64,000 nucleotides of DNA from Neisseria sp. Marseille-Q5346 (lineage in GTDB: Bacteria > Pseudomonadota > Gammaproteobacteria > Burkholderiales > Neisseriaceae), in contig NZ_OX336253.1 in assembly GCF_946902045.1 (NCBI RefSeq), forward strand, positions 372,001 to 436,000. Direction: 5' to 3'. A model generated the notes under the pieces. The model made no database searches. It saw nothing but the letters and a program-made list of their open reading frames with translations, and was not told the DNA's origin. Both the position numbers and the translations under genes were made by a program. Shown piece after piece: positions 1-10,336 of this stretch (its first letter is position 1; each line of letters opens with the position of its first letter).

Positions 1-600
<600 letters not shown>

Positions 601-612
601 TTTACCTATAAG

Positions 613-665
613 AGGCCGTCTGAAAAGCGATTCTCACTGGTTGAGACTACCTTTTCAGACGGCCT
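613..665 (+). terminator. DUS-pair terminator after hemF
   Basis: AGGCCGTCTGAA at 613-624 and its complement TTCAGACGGCCT at 654-665 form a stem whose pairing extends by three bases (AAG/CTT). Inverted DUS pairs downstream of genes are a known neisserial terminator form. Confidence 0.7.
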
Positions 666-788
666 TTGCTTCAATTGCTTTGAATTTGCATACCTTTGCC
701 TATCATGCTGTTTCATCTCTATAGAGTTTTTGAGACAATGCGCCCATATAAAAATCACCTCACAAACCACACTAAAAAGGAATAATCG

Positions 789-1628
789 GTGAAACGCATT
801 TTCTTATTTATCGCAACCAATATCGCAGTTCTGGTTGTCATCCGTGTTATTTTGGCCATCTTGGGCATCAACAGTACCGACCAGGTTGGCAGCTTGTTGG
901 CTTATTCCGCAGTCGTCGGCTTCAGCGGCTCGATTGTCTCCCTGCTGATGTCAAAAACCATCGCCAAACATTCGGTCGGCGCCGTCGTCATCGACCAGCC
1001 CCAAAGCAAAGAAGAAGCTTGGCTGTTGGCAACTGTTGAAGCACAAGCCCGCCAATGGAATCTGAAAACGCCGGAAGTAGCCATTTACGACTCTCCCGAG
1101 CCTAACGCCTTTGCAACCGGCGCAACCAAAAACAGCTCGCTCGTCGCTGTCAGCACCGGCCTGCTCGATCACATGACCCGAGATGAAGTCGAAGCCGTTT
1201 TGGCGCATGAAATGGCGCACGTCGGCAACGGCGATATGGTAACGCTGACGCTGATTCAAGGTATTGTGAATACTTTTGTCGTCTTCTTGGCGCGTATCGT
1301 TTCCAGCATGGTGGCGCGCAACAATGACGGCAGTACGTCGCAAGGTACATATTTCATGGTCAGCATGGTATTGCAAATCGTATTTGGCTTCCTCGCCAGC
1401 ATCATTGTGATGTGGTTCAGCCGCCAACGCGAATACCGCGCCGATGCAGGCGCTGCAAAACTGGTGGGTGCGCCGAAAATGATTGCCGCCCTGCAACGCT
1501 TGAAAGGCAACCCCAGCGACCTGCCGCAAACCATGACTGCAATGGGCATTGCCAGCGAAGCCAAAGATTCTTGGTTCAGTACCCATCCTTCTTTGGACAA
1601 CCGCATCAGCCGTTTGAAAAACCGCTAA
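789..1628 (+). CDS. htpX: Membrane zinc metalloprotease HtpX
   Basis: HtpX is an inner-membrane M48 zinc endopeptidase that helps degrade damaged membrane proteins, usually as part of envelope or heat stress responses. The 279-aa protein has two N-terminal hydrophobic segments (about residues 4-25 and 34-55), the zinc motif HEMAH (His140, Glu141, His144), and the third ligand in [12 protein letters not shown] near residue 219. Two further hydrophobic stretches lie between these motifs, as in the family. The start is GTG at 789, preceded by AAAGGA at good spacing. It stands alone between two DUS-pair terminators, so it is probably monocistronic. No distinctive operator was recognised upstream. 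Confidence 0.96.
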   Translation: MKRIFLFIATNIAVLVVIRVILAILGINSTDQVGSLLAYSAVVGFSGSIVSLLMSKTIAKHSVGAVVIDQPQSKEEAWLLATVEAQARQWNLKTPEVAIYDSPEPNAFATGATKNSSLVAVSTGLLDHMTRDEVEAVLAHEMAHVGNGDMVTLTLIQGIVNTFVVFLARIVSSMVARNNDGSTSQGTYFMVSMVLQIVFGFLASIIVMWFSRQREYRADAGAAKLVGAPKMIAALQRLKGNPSDLPQTMTAMGIASEAKDSWFSTHPSLDNRISRLKNR

Positions 1629-1640
1629 TCGAAAACATCA

Positions 1641-1678
1641 AGGCCGTCTGAAACATCCATTTCAGACGGCCTTTTTTT
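1641..1678. terminator. DUS-pair terminator between htpX and hpnC
   Basis: AGGCCGTCTGAA (1641-1652) and TTCAGACGGCCT (1661-1672) enclose an 8-base loop and are followed by a T run. It sits between convergent genes and can serve both strands. Confidence 0.8.
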
Positions 1679-2492
1679 ATTTCTTCAGCAAAGCTCGTTT
1701 GATGATAATCATCCAGTCTTTCTTATCCAACAGCGGCCGCTGGTTAAACACATCATATTTGCAACCGTCCAGCTTCTGCAAAATCAACTGGCCGCCGACA
1801 ATAATCATGCGCAACTCAAAACCGATTCGTCCTTTGAGGGTTTTGCCCAACGGCGAGCCTGCCTTCAGCATTTGAAAAGCACGTTGGCACTCGTGCGCCA
1901 TCAGTCGTTGAAAAGCAAAGTCGGCTTTGCCGGTCGCAATCTGCTCTTCGCTGACTTTGAACCTCTGCAAATCTTCCTGAGGGATGTACACGCGACCTTT
2001 CTGCCAATCTATCGCCACATCCTGCCAGAAATTAATCAGCTGCAAGGCAGTACAAATGCCGTCGCTTTGCGCCATGCTCACTTCATCGGTTTGCCCGTAC
2101 AAATGCAGCATAATACGTCCCACCGGATTGGCGGACAAGCGGCAATAGGCAATCAATTCACCAAAGTTTTCATAACGGGTTTTGCCCACATCCTGACTGA
2201 ACGCCGCCAGCAAATCATAAAACGGCTGCAACGGTAATTGAAACGGCTCAATCGCTTCGTTGTACAAACGCTGCATCAAAGCCGTTTGCGGTTTCCCACC
2301 TTGTGCAATGCGGTCTAATTCTGCTTTCAATTCGTCCAGTTGGCGCAGGCGTTCGGCTGCTTCGGCATTACCTTCGTCGGCAATATCGTCCGCCGTCCGT
2401 GCAAAAGCGTAAACGGCGTGAATCGGCTTGCGCAAACGGCGCGGCAGCACAATGGAGCCAACTGGAAAGTTTTCGTAATGATTGACTGACAT
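1677..2492 (-). CDS. hpnC: Squalene/phytoene synthase family protein, HpnC type
   Basis: This 271-aa protein belongs to the head-to-head prenyl synthase family and most resembles HpnC, which in HpnCDE pathways makes hydroxysqualene from presqualene diphosphate. Visible evidence is the first aspartate-rich motif ARTADDIADEGN near residue 32, the second motif FWQDVAIDWQKGRVYIP near residue 155, and the characteristic N-terminal HYENFPVG. No HpnD, HpnE or hopene cyclase gene is in the window, so the product cannot be stated. It lies downstream of miaA-tadA on the same strand with a DUS pair between. The family is secure; the exact reaction is inference. Confidence 0.8.
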   Translation of the reverse strand: MSVNHYENFPVGSIVLPRRLRKPIHAVYAFARTADDIADEGNAEAAERLRQLDELKAELDRIAQGGKPQTALMQRLYNEAIEPFQLPLQPFYDLLAAFSQDVGKTRYENFGELIAYCRLSANPVGRIMLHLYGQTDEVSMAQSDGICTALQLINFWQDVAIDWQKGRVYIPQEDLQRFKVSEEQIATGKADFAFQRLMAHECQRAFQMLKAGSPLGKTLKGRIGFELRMIIVGGQLILQKLDGCKYDVFNQRPLLDKKDWMIIIKRALLKK

Positions 2493-2532
2493 GGGAAATC
2501 CGAAAATTTAAAATAAAGTTTTTTTTGCTGAC

Positions 2533-2557
2533 AGGCCGTCTGAAATTCAGACGGCCT
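2533..2557 (-). terminator. Abutting DUS inverted pair at the end of tadA
   Basis: AGGCCGTCTGAA and TTCAGACGGCCT are separated by one base, giving a nearly perfect 25-base palindrome. The tadA stop codon (2547-2549, TGA on the minus strand) is part of the DUS. A one-base loop is poor for a hairpin, so termination here is uncertain. Confidence 0.5.
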
Positions 2558-3269
2558 TACGTTTGGCCGCAAAGAAATCCTGCAATACGCTTTGGCATTC
2601 TTCTGCCAATATGCCGCCTAAAATTGCGGTATGCTTGTTCAGACGTTTGTCGGCAAACAAATCGACCACGCTGCCTGCCGCACCGGTTTTAGCTTCGGCC
2701 GCACCATAAATCACGCGCCCGATCCTTGCCTGTATCAAGGCAGAGGCGCACATGGAGCAAGGCTCTAATGTGATGTACACGTCGCAATCTTCCAAACGGT
2801 AGTTTTGTAAGGCTTTGCCGGCAGCGGCAAGTGCGTTGATTTCGGCATGATGGCTGACATTGTGGTCGCCAATGCAGGTATTGTGTGCCGCTGCGATTAC
2901 CTTGCCTTGATATACGATGACCGCGCCAACGGGGACTTCGCCCAATGCTGCCGATTGTCTGGCCTGTTCTATCGCCAGCCGCATAAAGGTTTCCACATCG
3001 CCTTGAGAAGGAAAAACGGCAACAGGCGGATGGTTTTTCAAGGCCTCGCCCAGCTCCGTCTTTCTCTCCTCGGAAATACACCGGACATCCACACCTGAAA
3101 CCAACGCGTCAAGTTGCCACAAGGTGCTTTTGGTTACGGTCAAACCCGACGCTTTCAGCAATAGAAATGCACGAACTGCGTCGATTTTTTGCAAATCTTC
3201 CCGTGTACGAATACCCAATTCTTTTAATGCGGCCAATGTTTTAGGCGCAAGTGGTGGCGTGGTCAGCAT
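2547..3269 (-). CDS. tadA: tRNA adenosine(34) deaminase TadA with an N-terminal TfoX-like domain
   Basis: TadA converts adenosine to inosine at the wobble position of tRNA-Arg(ACG), with Zn, in the cytoplasm. The 240-aa protein is longer than the usual ~150-170 aa. Residues from about 90 onward are a classic deaminase with HAEINAL and the PCSMC zinc motif. Residues 1 to about 75 (LAPKTLAALKELGIRTREDL and following) look like the small helical TfoX C-terminal domain, so this is a fusion. The start at 3269 is three bases from the upstream miaA stop, indicating an operon miaA-tadA, two tRNA-modification genes. The last residues KAV and the stop are encoded by a DUS. Confidence 0.93.
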   Translation of the reverse strand: MLTTPPLAPKTLAALKELGIRTREDLQKIDAVRAFLLLKASGLTVTKSTLWQLDALVSGVDVRCISEERKTELGEALKNHPPVAVFPSQGDVETFMRLAIEQARQSAALGEVPVGAVIVYQGKVIAAAHNTCIGDHNVSHHAEINALAAAGKALQNYRLEDCDVYITLEPCSMCASALIQARIGRVIYGAAEAKTGAAGSVVDLFADKRLNKHTAILGGILAEECQSVLQDFFAAKRKAV

Positions 3270-3272
3270 GGA

Positions 3273-4214
3273 TTATTCCTGAAAATGCTGACGCGCCAAG
3301 GCTAAGGCCGTCTGAACATAATCGCTGTCTGCGTAAGGATCTAACGTGTGCGCCAAAGGAATTTTCCGCAACCAGGTCAACTGGCGTTTGGCAAGCTGGC
3401 GCGTGGCGACAATGCCTTTTTCGACAAAGGTGTCATAATCGGTTTCGCCTTCGAGATAATCCCAAGCCTGACGGTAGCCCACGCAGCGCATAGACGGCAT
3501 GTCGGCATGCAGCTGCGGATAATCGTGGCGCAAGGCGTGCATTTCATCGAGGAAACCGTGTTCCAGCATATTTAAAAAGCGTTTTTCGATTTGCTGGTGT
3601 AACAAATGGCGGTCTTCAGGGATAAGGGCAACCGTACATAAATCCAATAAAGGCGCGGCCTGCTTCTGCTCTGTGAAATGTTCGCTCAAAGGCTTGCCGG
3701 TCAGAAGGTAGACTTCCAAAGCGCGCTCAATACGCTGACTGTCATTGGCTTTCAGACGGCCTGCCGTAATCGGGTCAACTTCCTGCAAACGGCGATACAG
3801 GCCTGCCAGACCATGTTCGTTTTTTTCTGCCTGAAGCTGTGCGCGCACCGCCGTATCCGCGCCGGGCAAATCGTTCAAACCTTTCGTCAGCGCGTGGAAA
3901 TACATCATCGTACCGCCGACAATTAGCGGATAGCGTCCGCGCGCATGTATTTCGTTCACCAAGCGCACGCAGTCGCCGACAAAATCCGCCGCGCTGTAAC
4001 TTTCCAGCGGCGAGATAATATCAATCAAATAATGCGGTACGGCGGCAAGCTCTTCGGCAGTCGGCTTGGCTGTACCGATGTCCATGTCGCGATACACCAG
4101 CGCGGAATCCAAACTGATGATTTCCACCGGCAACGATTGGGCAATATTTAAGGCCAGTGCGGTTTTACCGCCGGCGGTCGGGCCGAGTACGGCGAAGGCT
4201 TTGGGCGCGTTCAT
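3273..4214 (-). CDS. miaA: tRNA dimethylallyltransferase
   Basis: MiaA transfers a dimethylallyl group from DMAPP to N6 of A37 in tRNAs reading UNN codons. The 313-aa length is normal. The P-loop GPTAGGKT lies at about residues 11-18, followed by SLDSALVYRDMDIGTAKP, which holds the catalytic Asp region. IGGTMMYFHAL and MRCVGYRQAWDYL are further family blocks. A DUS at 3751-3762 is translated in frame as GRLK, and another at 3305-3316 lies near the 3' end. It is the first gene of the miaA-tadA pair. The divergent neighbour is bioB. Confidence 0.97.
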   Translation of the reverse strand: MNAPKAFAVLGPTAGGKTALALNIAQSLPVEIISLDSALVYRDMDIGTAKPTAEELAAVPHYLIDIISPLESYSAADFVGDCVRLVNEIHARGRYPLIVGGTMMYFHALTKGLNDLPGADTAVRAQLQAEKNEHGLAGLYRRLQEVDPITAGRLKANDSQRIERALEVYLLTGKPLSEHFTEQKQAAPLLDLCTVALIPEDRHLLHQQIEKRFLNMLEHGFLDEMHALRHDYPQLHADMPSMRCVGYRQAWDYLEGETDYDTFVEKGIVATRQLAKRQLTWLRKIPLAHTLDPYADSDYVQTALALARQHFQE

Positions 4215-4270
4215 AAGAAAACGGAAAAATTAAAAATGCGATTATAGCAAACCCGGGCAAACCATATTTC

Positions 4271-4338
4271 AGGCCGTCTGAAACATTTGCTCTACATTAT
4301 CAAAAGCGTTACACTTGCTGCGCCGTTTCAGACGGCCT
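4271..4338. repeat. Widely spaced inverted DUS pair between miaA and bioB
   Basis: AGGCCGTCTGAA at 4271-4282 and TTCAGACGGCCT at 4327-4338 lie 44 bases apart in the divergent intergenic region upstream of both genes. It is not in a terminator position for either, so it is listed as an uptake-sequence pair. Confidence 0.6.
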
Positions 4339-4431
4339 TTTATATTGATTTCAAACCTGCTGCTGCCGTCATTGCGCCGGCAGTCAAGCCGTCAGCGACA
4401 CTGCGTCGCTGTAAACACGAAAGAACACACT

Positions 4432-5484
4432 ATGACCGTATCTCCCGTAGCCTTGCGCCGTCAAACCGAGCGCAAGCCGCATCCGACTGCGCGTTATTGG
4501 AAAAAATGCGATGTCGAGGCTTTGTTTGGACTGCCTTTCCTCGACCTCGTTTTCCAAGCTGCCGAAATCCACCGCCAAAACTTCAACCCGCGCGAAATCC
4601 AGCTTTCCACCCTGCTCTCCATCAAAACCGGCGGCTGCCCCGAAGATTGCGCCTACTGCCCGCAATCGGCACACCACAACACCAATCTGGGCAAAGAGCA
4701 GATGATGGACGTGGACGAAATCGTTGAAAAAGCCAAAATTGCCCAATCGCGCGGCGCCAGCCGTTTCTGCATGGGCGCGGCATGGCGCGGACCCAAACCC
4801 AAAGACGTAGCTGTCGTTTCCGAAATCATCAGCGCGGTGAAAGGCTTGGGCATGGAAGTGTGCGGCACCTTCGGCATGCTCGAAGACGGCATGGCTGAAG
4901 ACTTCAAAAAAGCCGGTTTGGACTACTACAACCACAACCTCGACACCGACCCCGAACGCTACAACGACATCATCCACACCCGCAAACACGAAGACCGCAT
5001 GGATACTTTGGGCAAAGTCCGTAATGCCGGTTTGAAAGTCTGCTGCGGCGGCATTGTCGGCATGAACGAAACCCGCGCCGAACGCGCAGGCCTGATTGCC
5101 AGCCTTGCCAACCTCGACCCGCAACCCGAAAGCGTGCCGATTAACCAGTTGGTTAAAGTAGAAGGCACGCCGCTGGCCGATGCCGAAGATTTGGACTGGA
5201 CGGAATTTGTCCGCACCATCGCCGTCGCGCGCATTACCATGCCGCACAGCTACGTCCGCCTGTCCGCAGGCCGCAGCAATATGCCGGAATCCATGCAGGC
5301 CATGTGTTTCATGGCTGGCGCAAACTCGATTTTCTACGGCGACAAGCTGCTGACTACGGGCAATCCGGACGAAGACGGCGACCGCCTGCTGATGGAAAAA
5401 CTGAATTTGTATCCGCTGCGCTTTGAATTGGAAGAAGAATACAAAGCCGCGCAGAAAACGCCTAAAATCAAAGTCGACTATTAA
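4432..5484 (+). CDS. bioB: Biotin synthase
   Basis: BioB is the radical SAM enzyme that inserts sulfur into dethiobiotin, the last step of biotin synthesis. The 350-aa protein has the radical SAM motif [11 protein letters not shown] near residues 66-76, YYNHNLDT, the CCGGIVGM stretch carrying cluster-ligand cysteines, and the C-terminal SAGRSNM with the conserved Arg. The ATG at 4432 was chosen because homology starts there; longer in-frame starts run back into the DUS region. No other bio gene is adjacent, so it is a lone transcription unit ended by a DUS-pair terminator. Confidence 0.97.
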   Translation: MTVSPVALRRQTERKPHPTARYWKKCDVEALFGLPFLDLVFQAAEIHRQNFNPREIQLSTLLSIKTGGCPEDCAYCPQSAHHNTNLGKEQMMDVDEIVEKAKIAQSRGASRFCMGAAWRGPKPKDVAVVSEIISAVKGLGMEVCGTFGMLEDGMAEDFKKAGLDYYNHNLDTDPERYNDIIHTRKHEDRMDTLGKVRNAGLKVCCGGIVGMNETRAERAGLIASLANLDPQPESVPINQLVKVEGTPLADAEDLDWTEFVRTIAVARITMPHSYVRLSAGRSNMPESMQAMCFMAGANSIFYGDKLLTTGNPDEDGDRLLMEKLNLYPLRFELEEEYKAAQKTPKIKVDY

Positions 5485-5497
5485 CCGCCATCAACAA

Positions 5498-5526
5498 AGG
5501 CCGTCTGAAACTTTTTCAGACGGCCT
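5498..5526. terminator. DUS-pair terminator after bioB
   Basis: AGGCCGTCTGAA (5498-5509) pairs with TTCAGACGGCCT (5515-5526) over a 5-base loop, followed by TTTT. It lies between convergent bioB and the deaminase gene. Confidence 0.8.
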
Positions 5527-5530
5527 TTTA

Positions 5531-6603
<1,073 letters not shown>

Positions 6604-6618
6604 TTGACCATTTACCTG

Positions 6619-7398
6619 TTAGAAACCATTTTCCATCATGATTTCGCCGGGGATACGGTTGCGGTGCATAGCGTAGCCTAAATCCATTAGTGCTTGGAAA
6701 GTGTCTTTGACCATTGCCGGGTTGCCGCAGACCATAAAGCGCGTATCGGCCTTGGTGAACTTGAAGCCGACTTTTTCTTCCAAGCCGCCATTCTTCAGCA
6801 ATTCGGGAATCCGTTTGCCGCTCAATGCGCCTTCCGTTTCCTCACGCGTAGTGACTGGCACAAAAGTGAATTTATGGAAATATTCTTCAATCAGCGGATG
6901 CTCTTTCAAATCGGCAAGGCGCTGGTTGAAAATTAACTCGTCGGCGTAAGAGACGGAATGCGCCAAAACCAAACGGTCGAAACGCTGCCAAATTTCAGGC
7001 TGCTCGATAATGGAGAGGAAAGGCGCAATGCCTGAACCTGTGCAGAGCATAACCAAATCTTTTCCGTCGGGGAAACGCTCGGGCAAGAGGAAACCGGTAG
7101 CCGTTTTATCCAATAAAATAGTGTCGCCCTCTTTCATCGCAGCAAAACGCGCCGACATCGGGCCGCCTTCGATTAATACTGCGAAATACTCAAGCGTATC
7201 GGCGTATTCGGCAGATACGACAGAATACGCGCGCCAAATAAAGCCCTCGCCGTCACGGAAACCAAGGCGCGAAAACTGCCCTGCCGAAAAACGGTAGGAC
7301 TCAGGGCGGCTGATGGCAAAAGTCATCAGCTTGGGCGTATGGTGTTTGATCCACAAGACTTTTTCTTCGGTAAACTTGGCTTCTGGAGAAGCTGCCAT
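6619..7398 (-). CDS. fpr: Ferredoxin/flavodoxin-NADP+ reductase
   Basis: Fpr passes electrons between NADPH and ferredoxin or flavodoxin through FAD, in the cytoplasm, feeding Fe-S assembly, radical SAM enzymes and oxidative-stress defence. The 259-aa length fits bacterial Fpr. Visible motifs are the FAD-binding RAYSVVS (R-x-Y-S), the isoalloxazine-region GQFSRLGFRDG, and the NADP-binding CTGSGIAPFLSI, with VCGNPAMV further on. The C-terminus (GEIMMENGF) ends in Phe, where the terminal aromatic residue usually stacks on FAD. It is a single gene between DUS pairs. Confidence 0.95.
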   Translation of the reverse strand: MAASPEAKFTEEKVLWIKHHTPKLMTFAISRPESYRFSAGQFSRLGFRDGEGFIWRAYSVVSAEYADTLEYFAVLIEGGPMSARFAAMKEGDTILLDKTATGFLLPERFPDGKDLVMLCTGSGIAPFLSIIEQPEIWQRFDRLVLAHSVSYADELIFNQRLADLKEHPLIEEYFHKFTFVPVTTREETEGALSGKRIPELLKNGGLEEKVGFKFTKADTRFMVCGNPAMVKDTFQALMDLGYAMHRNRIPGEIMMENGF

Positions 7399-7457
7399 AA
7401 TAGGTTTCCTTGATATTCGGTATCAGTTTCAAATAGGGCTTATTATAAAGATTCAAA

Positions 7458-7490
7458 AGGCCGTCTGAAATATTTATTTTCAGACGGCCT
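7458..7490 (-). terminator. DUS-pair terminator after the META lipoprotein gene
   Basis: AGGCCGTCTGAA (7458-7469) and TTCAGACGGCCT (7479-7490), with AAATA/TATTT extending the pairing. It lies just beyond the 3' end of the 7497-7940 gene. Confidence 0.75.
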
Positions 7491-7496
7491 TTAAGA

Positions 7497-7940
7497 TTAT
7501 TCACGGCGCAAACGGATGCTGATGCCTTTTTGTTCCAAAATCAAATCGTTACCGTCAAAACGATAGTTCCACACGCTTTGTTTGCGCAAAAACGCATCTT
7601 CCAGCTTCATGTCTTCACACAGCATCATGCTTACCGCAATATGGCCAAAATCAATTTTGTCCGAACCAATCGTATTGGCTTGGAACATCATACCGTTACA
7701 CCCCATCTTGCCATACGCCTTAGGCATCTCGCTCAAATCCAGATAGGCATCAATACCGGCCAATTCTTTTTCGGTGAATTTATTAAAAGCGACAACACGC
7801 CATTTGGCGGCTAAAGTAGGTTGCACCGTTTGTTGAGTTTGCACCTGCGCTTTAGAGGCTTGTTCAGGCTGAGATACTGAAGGAGATGTACAAGCTGCCA
7901 AAACCACCATACTCATCAATGCGCCGAATAATGTTTTCAT
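7497..7940 (-). CDS. META/HslJ-domain lipoprotein
   Basis: This 147-aa protein has a lipoprotein signal peptide (MKTLFGALMSMVVLAAC; lipobox LAAC, Cys17), then a Gln/Ser-rich linker to about residue 45, then one META domain. The domain shows the typical KWRVVAFN opening, the YGKMGCNGMMFQAN block and a C-terminal strand region with RFDGNDLILEQ. META domains occur in heat-shock lipoprotein HslJ and in surface proteins of unknown biochemistry. It probably sits in the outer membrane facing the periplasm. Its molecular role cannot be stated. It is flanked on both sides by DUS pairs and is probably monocistronic. Confidence 0.8.
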   Translation of the reverse strand: MKTLFGALMSMVVLAACTSPSVSQPEQASKAQVQTQQTVQPTLAAKWRVVAFNKFTEKELAGIDAYLDLSEMPKAYGKMGCNGMMFQANTIGSDKIDFGHIAVSMMLCEDMKLEDAFLRKQSVWNYRFDGNDLILEQKGISIRLRRE

Positions 7941-7963
7941 ATCTATTCCTTATGTATTACTAA

Positions 7964-7999
7964 AGGCCGTCTGAAAAACTATTCACCTTCAGACGGCCT
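7964..7999 (-). terminator. DUS-pair terminator after the trans-sulfuration gene
   Basis: AGGCCGTCTGAA (7964-7975) and TTCAGACGGCCT (7988-7999) with a 12-base loop, 11 bases beyond the stop of the 8011-9168 gene. Confidence 0.75.
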
Positions 8000-8010
8000 T
8001 TAAGCCTTAT

Positions 8011-9168
8011 TTACAAAGTCGTATCCAATGCTTTGGAAATATCGTTCCAAATATCGTCAACGTCTTCAATACCGACAGAGAAACGCAGCAGGCCGACTTT
8101 GATACCCATTTCCATTTTCACATCATGCGGCACGCCGCTGTGGGATTGGGAATAGCAATGGTTGACCAAACTTTCCACGCCGCCGAGGCTGGAAGCCATT
8201 TTGACCAGTTTCATGTTTTTAATCACGCTATTGGCTGCTTCACGCGTATCGTTTTTGAGATAAACCGTCACCACTCCGCCGATGCCTCTGGGCATTTGTG
8301 CTTGGGCGAGTTCGTAATGTTCGTGAGACGGCAGGCCGGGATAGAACACTTTTTCAATGGCAGGATGGGCTTCCAAACGGCGTGCGATTTCGAGTGCGTT
8401 TTGGCAATGGGCGTTCATGCGCAAGGCCAACGTTTTGATACCGCGCAACACCAGCCAGCAGTCCATCGGACCTGCAATCGCGCCGGTATGCACCATCATG
8501 TCGTGCAAAGGCTGCGCCAGCTCTTTGGTTTTGGCAACGACTACGCCCATCAATACGTCCGAATGGCCGCACAAATATTTGGTAGCGGAATGGAATACAA
8601 AATCGCAACCCATATCCAACGGCTGTTGCAGATACGGCGTGGCAAAGGTGTTGTCGATGCCGACCAGCGCACCGGCCGCTTTGGCTTTTGCGGCAAGCGC
8701 TTTGATGTCTACCAAGCGCAAAAGCGGATTGGACGGCGTTTCCAGCCAAACCAGTTTGACATTGTGCGCTTTGAGCAGCTCATCCAAATTATCCGGATTG
8801 CCCAAATCGGCAAAAACAACGTTCACACCCCATTTTTGATAAACATCGACCAATAAATCATAAGCACCGCCGTAAATATCGGCGACAGCAACAATGGTAT
8901 CACCCGGGCGCAGGAAAGTACGCCATACGGCATCAATCCCCGCCATGCCGCTGGAAAACGCAAAACCGGCCGCACCATGCTCCAAATCGGCAACGGTATC
9001 TTCCAAGACCTGGCGGGTCGGGTTGCTCAGGCGCGAATAGCGGTAAGGAACCTGCTCGCCGATTTCGTGCAAGGCAAACATACTGTTCTGATAAATCGGC
9101 GGCATCAGCGCGCGGTTGTGTTCGTCGCAATCGTAGCTGGAATGAATGGCTTTCGTGGCGAATTTCAT
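8011..9168 (-). CDS. PLP-dependent trans-sulfuration enzyme (cystathionine gamma-synthase/beta-lyase family)
   Basis: The 385-aa protein is a Cys/Met-metabolism PLP enzyme. The PLP-lysine region is FHSATKYLCGHSD near residue 200, preceded by GIDNTFATPYLQQP; the YRYSRLSNPTR and FSSGMAGIDAV blocks bind substrate and phosphate. It acts in methionine biosynthesis, either joining O-acyl-homoserine with cysteine (MetB) or splitting cystathionine to homocysteine (MetC). These activities cannot be separated by eye; the PIYQNSMFALHEIG start and overall form lean to MetC-type neisserial proteins. Divergent from folE2, with a short intergenic region of about 180 bases; no operator was recognised. Confidence 0.88.
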   Translation of the reverse strand: MKFATKAIHSSYDCDEHNRALMPPIYQNSMFALHEIGEQVPYRYSRLSNPTRQVLEDTVADLEHGAAGFAFSSGMAGIDAVWRTFLRPGDTIVAVADIYGGAYDLLVDVYQKWGVNVVFADLGNPDNLDELLKAHNVKLVWLETPSNPLLRLVDIKALAAKAKAAGALVGIDNTFATPYLQQPLDMGCDFVFHSATKYLCGHSDVLMGVVVAKTKELAQPLHDMMVHTGAIAGPMDCWLVLRGIKTLALRMNAHCQNALEIARRLEAHPAIEKVFYPGLPSHEHYELAQAQMPRGIGGVVTVYLKNDTREAANSVIKNMKLVKMASSLGGVESLVNHCYSQSHSGVPHDVKMEMGIKVGLLRFSVGIEDVDDIWNDISKALDTTL

Positions 9169-9346
9169 TTAGTCTCTGCCTATGTAGATGTGAATAATCG
9201 AAGATTTTATCACTATCTGAAAAATAGAAACAATCAATGCAGGCGGATAAAGCAAGTGATATAATCTCGCATTTGCAAATCGGCCGATACGAGTCGATTC
9301 CCTCCACACGCATCTCAACAATCCTATCATGAAGGACATACCACGC

Positions 9347-10120
9347 ATGAACGCCATTGCAGACGTGCAATCCAGCCGCGATTTACGCAACCTGCCGATT
9401 AATCAGGTCGGCATCAAAGACCTGCGCTTTCCGATTTCCCTCAAAAGCAAAGAAGGCGAACAATCCACCGTCGCCCGCCTGACCATGACGGTTTTCCTGC
9501 CTGCCGACCAAAAAGGCACGCATATGTCGCGCTTTGTCGCCCTGATGGAAAAACAAACCGATGCTTTGGATTTCGATACGCTGCACAAGCTGACTGCCGA
9601 CATGGTTGCCCTGCTGGATTCCCATTCCGGCAAAATCAGCGTTTCCTTCCCATTTTTCCGCAAGAAAAGCGCGCCGGTCTCCGGCATCCAATCGCTGCTC
9701 GACTATGATGTTACCCTGACCGGCGAAATCAAAAACGGTACATACAGCCACAGCCTGAAAGTGATGGTTCCGGTTACTTCCTTGTGTCCGTGTTCCAAAG
9801 AAATTTCCCAATACGGCGCGCACAACCAACGTTCGCATGTGACCGTCAGCCTGATTGCAAACGCGGATGTAGCCATCGAAGAAATCATCGATTACGTCGA
9901 AGCACAGGCAAGCTGCCAACTCTACGGTTTGCTTAAACGCCCTGACGAAAAGTATGTAACGGAAAAAGCATACGAAAATCCGAAGTTTGTCGAAGACATG
10001 GTTCGTGATGTGGCCACGGTGTTAATAGCCGACAAACGCATCGAATCATTCGTCGTCGAAAGCGAAAACTTCGAATCGATACACAACCATTCCGCTTACG
10101 CTTATATCGCTTATCCTTAA
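9347..10120 (+). CDS. folE2: GTP cyclohydrolase FolE2 (type IB)
   Basis: FolE2 converts GTP to 7,8-dihydroneopterin triphosphate, the first step of folate synthesis, and replaces the unrelated zinc-dependent FolE. The 257-aa protein shows the family core [20 protein letters not shown], which holds the catalytic and metal-binding Cys, and [20 protein letters not shown]. The gonococcal orthologue is the structurally studied member of this type. ATG 9347 was chosen because homology begins at MNAIADVQ and AAGGA lies upstream; an in-frame ATG at 9329 is possible. It is transcribed divergently from the trans-sulfuration gene and ends at a DUS pair. Confidence 0.95.
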   Translation: MNAIADVQSSRDLRNLPINQVGIKDLRFPISLKSKEGEQSTVARLTMTVFLPADQKGTHMSRFVALMEKQTDALDFDTLHKLTADMVALLDSHSGKISVSFPFFRKKSAPVSGIQSLLDYDVTLTGEIKNGTYSHSLKVMVPVTSLCPCSKEISQYGAHNQRSHVTVSLIANADVAIEEIIDYVEAQASCQLYGLLKRPDEKYVTEKAYENPKFVEDMVRDVATVLIADKRIESFVVESENFESIHNHSAYAYIAYP

Positions 10121-10141
10121 AGTTGAGCCAAATAGCAACAA

Positions 10142-10168
10142 AGGCCGTCTGAACGTTTCAGACGGCCT
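10142..10168 (+). terminator. DUS-pair terminator after folE2
   Basis: AGGCCGTCTGAA (10142-10153) and TTCAGACGGCCT (10157-10168) with a 3-base loop, followed by TT. Confidence 0.7.
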
Positions 10169-10336
10169 TTGGCATAAATTGAACGATAACATGAGACTAT
10201 CGGTCATATATGGGCAACCCTATTTCGATATAATTCAAAAGCATTAGATTTCTCTCGCAATATTTAACATAAATTAAGCCGATTGTTTTCCCATCATTTA
10301 TAATGACGGTTTCTCAACGGCATCTCCGTAGATACT

